A stretch of 64,000 bases of DNA from Eudorina sp. 2006-703-Eu-15 (taxonomy: Eukaryota; Chlorophyta; Chlorophyceae; Chlamydomonadales; Volvocaceae): contig BDSI01000078.1 of the NCBI GenBank assembly GCA_003117195.1, positions 547,126-611,125 on the forward strand, written 5' to 3'. The position numbers and the translations under genes were made by a program. The notes beneath the pieces were generated by a model. It did no database searches, had not been told where the DNA came from, and saw only the letters and a list, made by a program, of their open reading frames with translations. This document shows, in pieces, positions 1 through 13,100 of the stretch (position 1 is its first letter; each line of letters opens with the position of its first letter).

Positions 1-3000
1 GAAACACAGCACCACGTGCAGGTTGTCGCGCACGCGGTTCAGGAAAAAGTTGTACAGGTTGTCGTACGTGTCCGGAACGCCCGGCGCCTGGTGCTTCATG
101 ATGGGGCGGATGTCGTTCACAATCATGTCCTGGTCCTCCTTGGTCAGCAGGCCCGCCACCTCGCCCGTCATCAGGATCTGGTTCATGTACTCCAGGAAGC
201 CCTCGTCCTTCACCTCCGCGTCCGTGAAGATGAAACACACGGGCTGGCCCTTGAAGCCCGCGATCTTGTACAGCCCCTTGATGTCTTCAAACAGGTTGGA
301 GGTGTTGTAGGTCTTCGTGATAGTGATCTGGAAGGGGTAGGCGCCCGCGATGTACGCCGAGAGGCGCGACAGCGACTGCTTGCCGGAGCCGCCCACGCCC
401 ACCAGCAGCGCCGACCCGCGGGCCATGGCCAGCAGCCGCGTGATGCGCATCAGGTGCAGCATGGCGTCCGTGAAGAGCACCAGCTCCAGCTTGATGATTT
501 TGGACTCCTCGTTGAACTTGCGCTGCAGCGCCTCCACGCGGGCGCGCACCTCGGGCATGCCGCCGCGCACCGACTCGTAGAAGCTGGGGTGCGCGTCGAT
601 CACCTCGCCTGCCGACAACAACAACAACAACAACAACAACACCCGGAACAACATGTCAACAACCCCGGATAACACGTCAACAAACGCCGGGGGCGAAAGC
701 GCCCGGGGAGCGCTCCGAGAAGTGACGGAGCGTGCACGGCGACCCAGAGCTGTCACCGGATGTGTACCCAGCACCCACCCACCGCAGCCCTCCTGCATGC
801 TTACTTTTACGATAGCCCCGTTGCCCGTGTCCGCCCTGATCCTGGGTTCCTGGCGCGAAGCCCTGATCCTCCCCCAGCCGTCGTGGTTTGCCGCCAAACC
901 GCCTCCCAGACCCCCGAGCACCCCCTCTTCCGCCTTCCCCCCCCTCACCCGTCTCGTCATCCACCACCGGCTCGCGCAGGAAGTCCACAAAGTAGAGCGG
1001 CTCCTCCACCTGCTTGACCAGGTCGGACGAGAAGTTGTCGCGGCACAGGTCAAAGATGGCCTTGTCCACCCAGTTCTTGTCCTCGTAGCTGATGAGCTTG
1101 TCGGAGAAGACGCGCCGGCACTCATGTACCCACAGCCCCAGCAGGTAGCCCTCGGGCGAGTTGACGTTGCCGCCAAACACCGCCGAGTCGCCGACCAGCA
1201 GGTTGAAGCGGTCGCGGGCCGCCAGGATGACACCCTGAGGTGCGTTGCGTTGCGTTGCGTTGCGTTGCGTTGCGTGCGTCAGTCAGGGTGGGAAGGGGAA
1301 GGACGGGAGGATTGAGTGGAGATGCAGCGAACGCGGCACGCAATGTCGCAAGCGGCCCATATGGGTGCCGTCCCGGGGGGTGACAACCAACCCTAGAGTT
1401 CAGGGACGAGACACCCCATTGCTTTGGTCTAGTTTGTTTGGTCTCGCCCGGTTGATGTATTGGACACAACCACACCACGGGCGGAGGGACCGCGACAAAG
1501 AGGGCGGCTCACCTGGAAGACCTTGGACAGCTCGCGCATGTTGAACAGGTAGTGGAACTTGGCGGGCGTGGGCAGCATCTTGGACTGGATGCGGTTCCAC
1601 AGCGTGATCGTCAGCGGCACCAGCTTGGACGCCACGTACACCACCTCCTCGCAGAACACGTCGCGGCTGAAGCGCCCCTCCACCAGCTTGCCGAAGATGC
1701 CGTTGATGGCCGCCACGGACGGCAGCGGCACGTTGAAGATGGCGAACTGGCGCTTGAGGCGGTTGGGGATGTCGTTCTTGCCGCCGCCGGGGGTGTTCAT
1801 CGCCGCCACGTACCGCACGTCCACGATGAACTTCATGTCGCCGATGGGCTTCTCCAGGGAGTACATGCCGCCCTGCTCCAGCAGCTGGCGCACGATCTCG
1901 TTGGTCACCTGCCGGGGGAGGGGAGGAGAGGGAAAGAGGGAATTAAGGGAGAGGCGCGGGACGGGCAAGGGGGGGGTTGCGGGAGAGTTCAAGACAGCCA
2001 CGCGGCGGCGGGGGCGTTACCTGGTCGCCCCACTCGTTGATGTACGGCATGGAGATGTCGTCCACGAAGATGCACATCTGCTTGCCGCCGGGCGGGCCAA
2101 AGGTGCGGCCCTGGCGCTTCTCCACCGCGCCCTCGATCGACATCTGGAAGATGCCCGGCGTGGTGAGCGACGAGAAGGTGATGGTCTTGTTGGTGGTGGT
2201 GTCGGGGTTGAACTTGGAGATGAACTGGTTGATGGTGTTGGTCTTGGCCGTGCCGGGACCGCCCACCAGCAGCGTCGACTTCTCCACGTTGTACGACAGG
2301 TTGAGCAGCTTCTCGTACCGCACCGAGTCCAGGGTGGGGATGACAAGCTGCGCGTACTTGGGCTTCTCGTCGTGCTTGGGGTAGTTCCACACGGGCACGC
2401 AGTTGCGCCAGTGCAGCCACTCCGCGTCGGCGGTGTTGACCAGGTACTCGAAGATGGTGTCCGAGTCGTCGTCCTTGGGCGGCATGTTGGTGGCGATGCT
2501 GCGGGGCGGGGCGCGCGGGGCGGGTAAGTGTGATGGAAGGGGAGGGATGAGGTACAGAGGCAGGGATTGGATGGGACACTATGGAGACCCACGAGAAGCG
2601 AGAAAGCTCCAGGGGGGAGGGGGAAGGCAACGGCGAAATCACATAAGAAGCCATGCAAGGGCCCTTCGTCCTTCGCTTCCTGGGCTCGCTCCAAGCTCAG
2701 CCGCCTCACATGCCGCATCCCCGAAGCAGCCGCCCGCGCCCCCGCCCATCGTCCCCCAATGTCACGACAGCACGACAGCAAACCCCCCCACCCCCGTCGC
2801 ACCCCACCCCCGCCCCTATGTCCCCAACACCCCCCCACCGCCCCCGCCCCTCGCGCCCCCGCCCCCCCCTCCGGTCCCCACCTGCGCAGCTCCTGGTCGA
2901 ACAGCGGCCGCTCCTTCATCTCCAGCAGGCCGCCCAGACTCCAGGTGAGGCAGTACAGGAAGATGCGCTCGTACTTGACGTCCGACAGCTGCGTGCCCGC

Positions 3001-6000
3001 CTCCCTCATGCCGCGCAGGGAGCCGTTCAGCAGCGTCATCACGGTGCCCACGATGCTCACCTGTGTGGGGGGCGAGGGGGGGGGCCGGGGGCGTCAACGT
3101 CGCCGTCGCAGCATAGGGTGCGTGTGGACCGGCGGGAGTGACCGGCGGGCCGGTCGTGGCAGGGAAATCACACCGGCCGGTGTCAGGACAAGCTCGCCAC
3201 GGAAATGCCCCACCCACGGATGTCCACACACCACCTACAAGCCCCTTACCAACCAACACACAAGACACAGCGCAGCGTACCACCCCCCCCCCACACACAC
3301 ACACGCACGCCACACGCCCCCACCCACCTGCTCGTTGTACATGACGGGCTTGAGGCTGATGCGCACATAGTCCAGCATGTGCTCCACGTACTTTGTGAAC
3401 AGCGGCCCCAGCGCCGCCGCCTCCGCCTGGTCGCGCTTCTGCAGCCAGCTGCGCACCACCGGGTCCCACCCCAGCTCCACGTCCGACACATAGATGATGC
3501 CCGCGCGGGACACCGTGGCGGGCGAGGCGTTGTTCAGGTTCTCCGGCTCAAACATCGCCTTCATGGCGGGCGTCATCAGGATGCGGTCGCCGTTGGCCAA
3601 CGTAAGGACCTTGTTGTCGTCCAGCACCGTGTTCAGGTTCTCGATCCAAATCGCGTCCACGGGGCCGTCCAGCACGATCCAGGTGTTCTGGTTCTTGTTC
3701 TTGGCGGCGCGGCGCCACAGCACCGCAAAGATGCCGTCCGTCCAGTCGCCGGTGGCGTCGTCGCGGCGGCCAAACATCTGCGGCGCGGTGATGGCCTTGG
3801 GGTTCATGCGCCAGATGACGTGCTTGGTGCCCAGCTCGGTGAGCGCGGCGGCCAGGCACTCGCAGATGGTCGACTTGCCGCTGCCGCTGGGGCCCACGAG
3901 CATGATGCCGTGGCGCACCAGGTACGTCTCGTACAGCTGGATGCACTTGTTCATCCAGGTCGGGTGCACCTGCGCGCGGGAGGGGCCGCCACGGGGGAGG
4001 GGGGGGGTATAGGAAATTGGAAGACAATTCGTAGACCATTGGTAGACCATTGGTAGACCCCGGGGTGGGGCAGGGATCATGTTGTCATGGTCGATAAACA
4101 GCGGGACAAGGCCGAGGCCAGCCGTCTGGGTTCAGGACACACCGACGGCTGCGGCCGCCTCCCGGAGTGGCGGGCTCCGCCCGCCCACAAACCGGGCGCC
4201 TCAAGCCGCCCCATCCCAGCGCCGCGGGACCCCCCAGCGACCCCCACCGCTCCCCACACGGGGCTCCACCGCACCTGCAGCCCGCGCTCCAGCACCACCT
4301 TCTCCAGCGCGCGGTTGACCTCCGGGAACGAGTTCCGCTCCGCCTTGAGGCCGGGGAACAGGTCGTCGATGAGCGACAGGAACAGCGGCACGTCCTCCGC
4401 CACAAACTTGGACATGTTCATGTCGCGCAGCGTGCGCATCATGAGGAACACCTCGCTCTTGTCGGGCGACTGGCGCTTGGACGCGCCGGCGGTGCGCAGC
4501 ACCGACAGGATGTTGCGCAGCCCAAAGTCGTAGTGCGCTTGCTTGGACAGCTGCTGCTCGCACAGGCCGTAGAGCACAAAGAACTTCTTGGATAGGATGT
4601 CGTTCTCCTGGTAGCCGCAGGCCGCCAGCTTGACCTTCATGATGATCTGGCGGTTGGGCACCATCATGGTCACGCCGCGGAACAGCGCCTTGAGGTTCTC
4701 GGGCAGCTCCTGGCGGCCCGCGTAGCCGGGGTTCATGGTGATGAAGAAGCCGACGCGAGGGTCGAGGGAGACGGTGGTGCCGTCCGTGAAGAGGAAGTTC
4801 TTCTTGCGCTCGCGGATGGCGGAGAGGATGCAGTAGACCTGCTGCGCGCAGACCGACAGCACGTCCAGGTTGATGCGGTTGAACTCGTCGAAGCAACCCC
4901 ACAGCCCCGACTGCGCCAGCCCCTTGTAGATCTTGCCCATGTAGGTGTAGTCGAACTGGTCGGAGCAGTTGAAGACCACCACGTACTTGCCCAGCGTGTT
5001 GCCCAGGTCCTTGGTGGTCTCCGTCTTGCCCGTACCTAAGGCGCGGGAGAGGAGGGACCAAGGAAAGGGGTGTGTGTGATGTGTGAAACGATGAGACCAG
5101 GCCCAGGGAAGGGGCGCGCGGCAAGGGGGGAGAACTCTCAGGTGCGGTGCGGTGCGGTGCGCTATGCTTTGCCCCCACGTTGCAATACACACAAGAGACA
5201 ACAAGGAAGCGCGCGGCGTTCTTCCGCCGGGCCCAGGGCGAGGGCATACACTTGCAGACCACAGCCAGATAACCCCAACCCCAACAACGAATGGCCCAAC
5301 TCCAAATCCGCAACCCGGCTCCATCCTCCCGTGCCCGCCCTCCCCCCTCCTATCCTCCCGTATCCACCCTCGCTCCCTCCTTCCACCCGCCCCCACCCCC
5401 TGCCTCCACCCACCCGCGGGTCCGGCGGGCGCCCCGCCCAGGAACATGCCCAGCGCCTGCGACAGCGTGATGTAGCACACGTCCGTCAGCGGCGTGATGA
5501 CCAGCCTCTCCTTGACGCCCAGGTACTCGAACGAGTACTCGAAGTCCACATCGCAGATGGAGATGATGACGGTGTCCTTGTCCTCGCGCCAGTAGAAGCG
5601 GACCTGACGGCCAACACACACACACACACAACAGAGGCCAGCCACACAGGAGGGTGAACACGGTGCACCCCGGAATCGTGGCCCCAGGCAGCCGTCATCC
5701 GCAGACCATGCAAGGCGATTCGTCCACTCCATTACCACTACGCCGGTGAATACCGACGCCCCTGAACTCCCTCCCCAAACCCAGTGCCGCCTCTTCCCGC
5801 CTCAGACACATACATCTTCATACGGGCGGGTCTCTTATCTAAAATCACACACACACACACACACAAGCGCTCGCGCCCCACACACCTGCTTGAGCCACTC
5901 AAAGTCTGTGGGGTCCTTGATCTTCTTCTTGACCAGGTCCTCCGTGGACTCCTTCTGGTGCATGTGCACCGTGATGCACGTCTCCAGGTTGGTGCGCTGG

Positions 6001-7132
6001 TTGCGCGACAGGTCGGAGCGCACCGTGATGTTGACCATGTCGCGCAGCAGCGCGTCCACCTTCTTCATGTTCTTGTTCATAATGGTCTTGTCCACCTTGG
6101 CGTTCGTCAGCGCCGACTGCGTCTCCGCCGTCCACTGGAACTGGATGCCCAGCAGCGCAACCTGCGCCGGGTGCCCGAACACAAAGTCCTCCAGCGGCAT
6201 CTCCGCCACGTTGCGCACCGCGCGCTTGATGATCTGCTTGACCGTGTCCTGCATGCCGTCCACCAGGCGCTGCAGCCACACCTCAATGTTGCCCTTGGCG
6301 TCCACCGGCCGCTCAAACTCCACCTGCACACCCGGGGTGGCATGTGTGTTCAGAAATGCAGCCCGTGGGTTTGTCGAGGGGATGTAACCTGCGCGCGGCC
6401 CGTTGTGCTGCCCGGTGCCGGGAATCCGTTCCGCGTCCAGTCAGAGCTCTGCAGTTCCCAGTAACAGCAACGGCAGCAGCAACAGCCGCCCCACGAACCC
6501 TCACAAAGACACGCACCCGGCCCCGCACCTTTTCGTTCTGCTGGCTGAACATCTCCGTCATGCGCGTCTTGTCCACGCGGTCGAACGTGACGTTGGCCAG
6601 CGAGTCAAACAGCCCCGACTGGAAGTGCGGCACCACGGAGGGCGGGTCGGAGCCCAGCGACAGGATCTCCAGCAGCGTCGGGTCCGACACGAAATAGAAC
6701 CGCGGGAACTCGGCGCGCTTCTGCTCCAGGTAGGCGCTCAGGCTCTTCTGGCACATCTCCAGCTGCTCGTGCAGGTGCGGCAGCATGTTCTTCATCAGCT
6801 CGTTGCCGAAGCACGTGTTGATCACGTTCTGCGTCTCCAGCGCGTTGCTCACGATCTTCATGAAGTTCTTGTCGATGTTGAGGAAGCGCTTGGCCTCCTG
6901 CGGCAGCTGCTTCACGATGTCGCCGCCGCTGAACACCGCCTCCATGTACTGCCACATGCTCTGCACCATGAGCCACTGCTCGATGATCTCGGACACGGTG
7001 GACAGCTTGATGGACCAGGCCTGGACCTCCTCGCGGAAGGGCGCAGAGTACCTGAGGGGAGGGGGCAGCGTGGTGGGGGCACGGGGCAGGCCGAGGGTCA
7101 GCGTGGTGCGGGGTCAGCGTGGTGGGGGCAGC

Positions 7133-7191
<59 letters not shown>

Positions 7192-10100
7192 TCGGGTCTC
7201 TTATTTAAACACACCTGTTCGCGGCTCAGTCCTCTTTTCCACCCACCTGTTGGTGGCCATGGACCCCAGCGTCATCTGGCTCTCCTCCAGCTTCTCCATC
7301 AGCTCGCTCGTGTCGCTGGGCTTGAGGATGACCGGCCCGCGGTTCTTGTACTCCGCGAACGCCAGGTTCTGGTTCGCCCAGTCGGCCTTGAGCTGCGCCA
7401 GCTTCACCTCGATCATCTCCTCCTTGACCGCCGCGCCCGTCAGCTCCTCAATGTCCTCGCGGTAGGTCAGGATGTGCGAGTCCAGCAGGTGCTGCAGCTT
7501 GAACACGTCCTCCGCCAGGTTCAGGTCATGGCCCGTGATGCGCATCACCTCGCGCCAGTGCCGCTCGCGCATGGACTTGTGCGTGAGCGCCTGGAAGAGC
7601 GGCAGCATGTCCAGGAAGTCATCGATCGTCTTGCGGCAGGCGTGGTAGGCCGGCCAGTCGCGCAGCGCCTTGGGCAGCTTCTTCGACTGGTTCTGGTACT
7701 GCAGCACCTGCTCGCCCATCTCGTCGATCTTCTCCACCACGTCCACCCAAAAGTAGTCACCGTAGCCCTTGATGGTGGTGATGACCGTCACGTACAGCGA
7801 GTAGAGGCGGTCCAGCATCTGGATCTCCTTCTCCGTCTGCTCCAGTTCGGGGTACTGCGTGACGGGCAGCCCGAACAGCTCCTCGCCGCTGCTGTAGTTC
7901 TCCCACTTGCGCTTGCGCACCTCGAACATCTGCTGGAACTTGCGCAGCCGGTCCACCGCCTCCATGGGGTCCAGCCCGGGGACCATGGGCCCGTTGGCCT
8001 CCCAGTCCTTGCGGAACATCTGCGCGTCCACAACAAAGGTCTTGACCTCCTTGATCAGCTCGCGCTTGAAGCCCACCTGGAGCCGGGTCAGGTTGTCCGA
8101 CACCTCCGTGGCGACCTGCGGTGGTGGTGGTGGAGGTTGCGGTGGGGGTTAGAGAAGAGACCCGCGGTGGTGGGGTGGTGTGTACAAGACAACTGAGCCG
8201 CTGATGGTGTGGTGTGTGTGTGGGTGGGGGGTGGGGCGGACTTTGGAAATTGGTAGACATAATCAAACGGGGTGGGGAGGAAGCGAGGGAAGAGAGTCGG
8301 GCGCGTAGCGTGCGCGAGTTTGTGATGTCGAGGGGTCGCTGATGTGCCCAAGGACTTCGTAAATCCAGGGGCACCAGCAAACAGCCTTTTCCAACTACCC
8401 GGCCCAGAACCACTGCCCATTGGGACTTTCCCACAAACAAGCCCCACATGCGCCCAGCCATCTACTTCACCCGCAAGAAATTCCCCTTCCCTTCCCTTCC
8501 CTCCCCTCCCCTCCTCCCCCACCCAGCCAGCCAGCCAAGCCCCCCCATCAAATCAGCCCCGGCCGGCCCATACCTCCCAACGCCAGCCAATACCACCCAG
8601 CCCGGGTGGACTGTTTCTTCTTAAACCACCCAGCCCGCACTCTCCCCCCCCACCCCATCCAACCAGCCCCTCACCTTCTTGAGCTTCTTCCCCCCCACCC
8701 CATCCAAACACCCCCCAGCCCGCACACCTCCCCTGGCCCCTCACCTTCTTGAGCTTCTTCCAGCCGTAGCGCAGGTCGCTGACCATGGTCGTCTCCTCCT
8801 TGGGCACCCGCACCTCGTACCGCATCAGCAGGCCGTACATCTCCTCGATGGGCCCTATCAGGTTGTCGATCTCCGACTCCTTCTCGCGCACCTCCTTCAG
8901 CACCGCCATCACGTTGCGCACGTCCTCCAGGTCCTCGATCTTGCGGTGGAACTTGGAGTTGGTGTCGCGGATGTAGCTGTCAAACGCCTTCAGGTCGTCG
9001 CTGCACTGCTTGTGCAGGTTCTGCGCAAACTGCGTCTTCCAGGAGACGGCCTCCGCCTTGAGGCTGTTCTTGAGCGGCATCGTCTCCAGCGACAGCGCGC
9101 CGATGTTGTTGACGTTGGGGATGTTGGCCACCTCCGTCTCGATGGCCATGTACTTCTTGAGCTCCGCCTCAAAGGCCTCCAGGGTGGGGTTGGTGCGCAT
9201 GAACTGGTCGTACGCGGCCTGCAGGTCCTCCTTCCACAGGAACTCGTACCTGCAGAGGGTGTGGAGAGTGTGTGCGTGGGTGAGCGGGGGGGGGGGAGTT
9301 TCATGGGGGGGGAGGATAGGAAATTGATAGACATTTTCAAACTGCGCTGCTGCAGGGGTTTCGGGGGAGATTGCTCTCCTCCCTCCAACCCGACCCCGCG
9401 ACCGCCCCACTCCCCCCACCACCAGGCAGCCGCCGTCTTCACCTCCCCCGACCCTCCCTCGCCCGCGCTCACCGGTCAAAGGTCTTGAGGAACTCGGTGA
9501 CCTGCGCCTTGATGCCCTCCACAGAGCCTGATAGGCGCCGGATACGGGGGAGGAGTGGCAGAGTCAGGCGGGCAGGCGGGCCGGTGGGCCAGCAGGCCGA
9601 CGGACCCAGCAGCTAGCTGGGACTGACTGACTGGCTCTCGGGCTCCCACACGGCCCCCAACCAATCTTAAGCGAACAAACCCAAGAACTCAACACAACGT
9701 CAACGGATCCTTCAGGGCCTCGCCCCGCCTGACCACAACCAGCCCTGCCGGCCAAAGGCCCAGGATGAAAGAAAGGGACCCCCCGCACGGCCCCCTCCCG
9801 CGGTCCGCCCTCCCTCCTCACCCGTGAGCCGCAGCACCGCCTTGACCACGTCCTTGTCCTGCGCGATGAGCTCGTGGTAGGTGGTGACGTGGTCCATGCC
9901 CCAGGCGGGCAGCTGCTTGGAGGTGGTGAGCACCTTCTTGGCGCACTGGTTGATGGCCGCCTGGATCTCCTCCAGGTTGGGGTTCATGCACACGCAGGGA
10001 ACCTGCAAACAGGGGCACACGTAAGGCGCACACACACAAGGCTCAGCTTTTCTCCTTGATAACACACAAGGCACGTAAGGTACAGGTAGGGCAAAACCCA

Positions 10101-13100
10101 CCCCCGCCTTACACTCCGTCGCGACGACCTCGTGCCCAACCCATATCCCCCGAAACCCGCCTCAAACCACGCCTGACAGCCCTGTCCCCACCGCACCCCA
10201 CCCCCCGGGTGTGCCCGTGTTCGTTTCTGGGTTTCTTTTCTCTTTTCAGTTTTAACCCCCCACACCCCTCCACCCCCACCCCACCCCACCCATCGCCCCC
10301 CCGATCCCCCCCCCCACCTTGAGCTCCACGTCCACGTCGAAGAAGGGCCGCTCCATGAAGTAGATGCCCGTGGACGTCTTGGAGCCCAGGCGCCGCTTCA
10401 TGGCCTGCAGGCTGTTGAGCGTGCAGGCCGTGATGGCGTTGTACATGTTCTTGGAGAAGTGCCGCACGAACAGCTGCACCTCCTTCTCGTCCAGCGCCTC
10501 GTCCGTGTTCTCGCGCGGGTAGTTGTGCACCAGCGTCAGCAGGTCGTCGATGGCGCGACGCACCTGGCGGGAGGGGTGCGGGCCCATCACAGCGAAATCA
10601 AAATCAAAATCCCGCGAAAAAGCCGTAAAAAAGCGACGGTGGTGAAAAAAGCGCCGTGGTGAGGGACAGGACAGGCAGCGACGCAACCACACGGAGCACC
10701 CCGCGCCTCTCCCCCCTTTCCCCCTCCGCCCTGGCGGGCCCCCCGCCCCTCTCCGCCCTGGCGCGGCCCCCACACCGCACCCACCTCCTCGTTCCGTATG
10801 GCCAGCTGCTCCGCCTGCTTCTTCTGGAAGCGCTGCTGCGTGGTGACGAACTCGTCGTAGGTGAAGGAGCGGTCGCTGGGCAGCTCCACCAGCATCGTGT
10901 TGCTGATGGCGCGCAGGTTGGACTCCACGCGGTTCTCCACCAGGTCCAGGACCTTGCGGACCAGCTCCTCAAGCCGGGAGAGGCCCTGCAGGGGGGGCGC
11001 CGTGGGAGGGAGACGGAGGGAGGGAGGGAGCGATGGAGGGCTATAGGAAACGGGTAGACATTTTCAAACTGCGCTGCTGCCAGAGAAAGGGAAGGATTGA
11101 GGGAGCGGCGGAGGGCGCGATGGAGGGCGCGATGGAGGGACGGGACGAGGCGAGGGTGAGAGGCGGAGAGAGCGTCCGCGGAGGGGGCAGACGCAGGTAC
11201 TTCGCACATGCAGCGGGCGAGGTGAGGAGCTGGGGTGAGATGACCGCCACTGACTCTGGTCGTGGCGGAACGGCAAACGCTCGTGTGTCTCGAGACGGCC
11301 ACGGCTGCCCCTTTATCTGTTCCCGATCCCCGCGCGAACTCCCTGCGGGTTGGGTTGCAACCCCCATTGTGTTCCCCGCTCCCCGGCCTCCCCCGGTGGC
11401 GCCTCCTGGCCCCCACAACCTCCACGGGCCCCCTTCTGTCAGTAAAGACAGCGAAATCGCAAAAGGGCAACACACACACACACCCACACACGGCCCGCCC
11501 ACCTGCTTGAAGCGGTGCAGGTAGCCGTCGATGTTGAGGCTGGTCCAGGTGAGCACCGCGAAGCCCGGCGCGATCTTGCGCTCCATGTCGTTCAGGTGCG
11601 GCCGCAGCAGCGGCTTGATGGTGGCCGCCACGCGGGACAGGATGTGCTCGTACTCACGGACCTGCGGACGTCATCATCACAGACAGACAGACAGACAGAC
11701 AGACAGGCGACAGACAGACGGGGAGGGGGGACACCCGGCGCAAGGCTCACACAGGGTGGCGTCTGGCGTGGGGCAGCAGCTCTCGTATGGGGGGGACACA
11801 TCCCCAAACATGATGCCAGCTCCGCTACAAAATGGAAGGGGGGGAGGGCGTTGGCGCTTTCCCGGTGGATCGTGCCTCTTCCATGGGCCTGGGCGGGTCC
11901 CCAACCCGGCGCATCCCTCCCCCGCTCCCCAAATTGCCCTCCCCCGTTCCCCTTTCCCCTCCCCCGCCCCGCCCCCCCCTCACCAGGTGCGTGAGCTGGT
12001 TGTGGTAGAACTTGAACTTCTCCTCCTGCAGCAGCACCATCTGCGCGCTCTCCGGCACCGCGATGTTGAAGCGCTGCATGTACTTGGCCTCGCGCACCAG
12101 CTGCATGATCTCCTTGTCGAAGTTGACCAGGATCTTGCCAGTGTCGGGGTGCTGCACCAGCAGCGGCGCCGCCAGGCCCGCCTTGCACTGCTCGATGGAC
12201 TTGATCCAGGCCTGGTGCCACAGCGTCTCGAACTCGATCAGCGCCTTGGCGACCTGAAGGCATCCATGTCCAATCCAGTCCAGGAGGTTCAGTCCAATCC
12301 AGTCCAGTCCAGCCAAGTGGGTTCAGTCGGGCGGGAGGCCGTGAGGGGATCAGAGGGCCGTGGCCGGGTGGAGCGCAGCTATGTCGGTAGCAGTCGTGAT
12401 AAGATGGCACAATCCCGGGGCTTCCCGATCACGCCGATTCTGCCTCAATGTCTCCACCTCACCCAATCCATGAACAGTGTCACATTCCCCTCCCAGCCGA
12501 CGCCACTTCCAATACTGGCCGTATTGTTTCCGGCCCATTTGTCCGTCTGACACGCCCGCCCGCCCTGCCGCCACGCCGCGGGCAGGGGCCCCACCACTTC
12601 CCTCCCTTCTTCCCCCCTGCCCATGAACGTCCCCAACCCCACCCGGTCCCCGCAAACCCCCTCACCTTGTTGTAGGTCTTGATGATCTTCTTTGACTCCT
12701 TTGCGGCCAGCAGGTTCTTGTTCTGTGCGAAGCGCTGCATGGGCGCCTCGATGCGCCGCAGCAGCTGCCGCGCCCACATGATGTTGCCCGCCACCGGCGG
12801 CGCGTTGCGCGGCACCGGCGGCTCGTACTTGTGCTTCTCGTACAGCTTCTGCACCGCGTCCAGGTCCTTGGCGTAGTTCTGGAAGATGACCATGTACTTG
12901 TTCTCCAGGTCCTGCTGCAGCGTCTCGCGCTGCATGATGGCCTGGAACTGCGCCAGCAGGCTCAGCGCGTGCTCCGTCGAGGTGATATTTTCGAACGAGG
13001 CGTTCACGAAGCCCTGTGCGTGCGGGGTAGGGGGTGTGATGTTACCGTTGCGATACCGTTACAAGGTGGACCCGAGTAGGTCCAGGAGTTCGGTGCAAGA

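Noticed and set aside
16..672. Plus-strand open frames over 1-16 kb of GC-rich sequence
   Set aside because: They are antisense shadows of dynein exons; the minus strand carries the conserved AAA motifs and phase-consistent splice sites.
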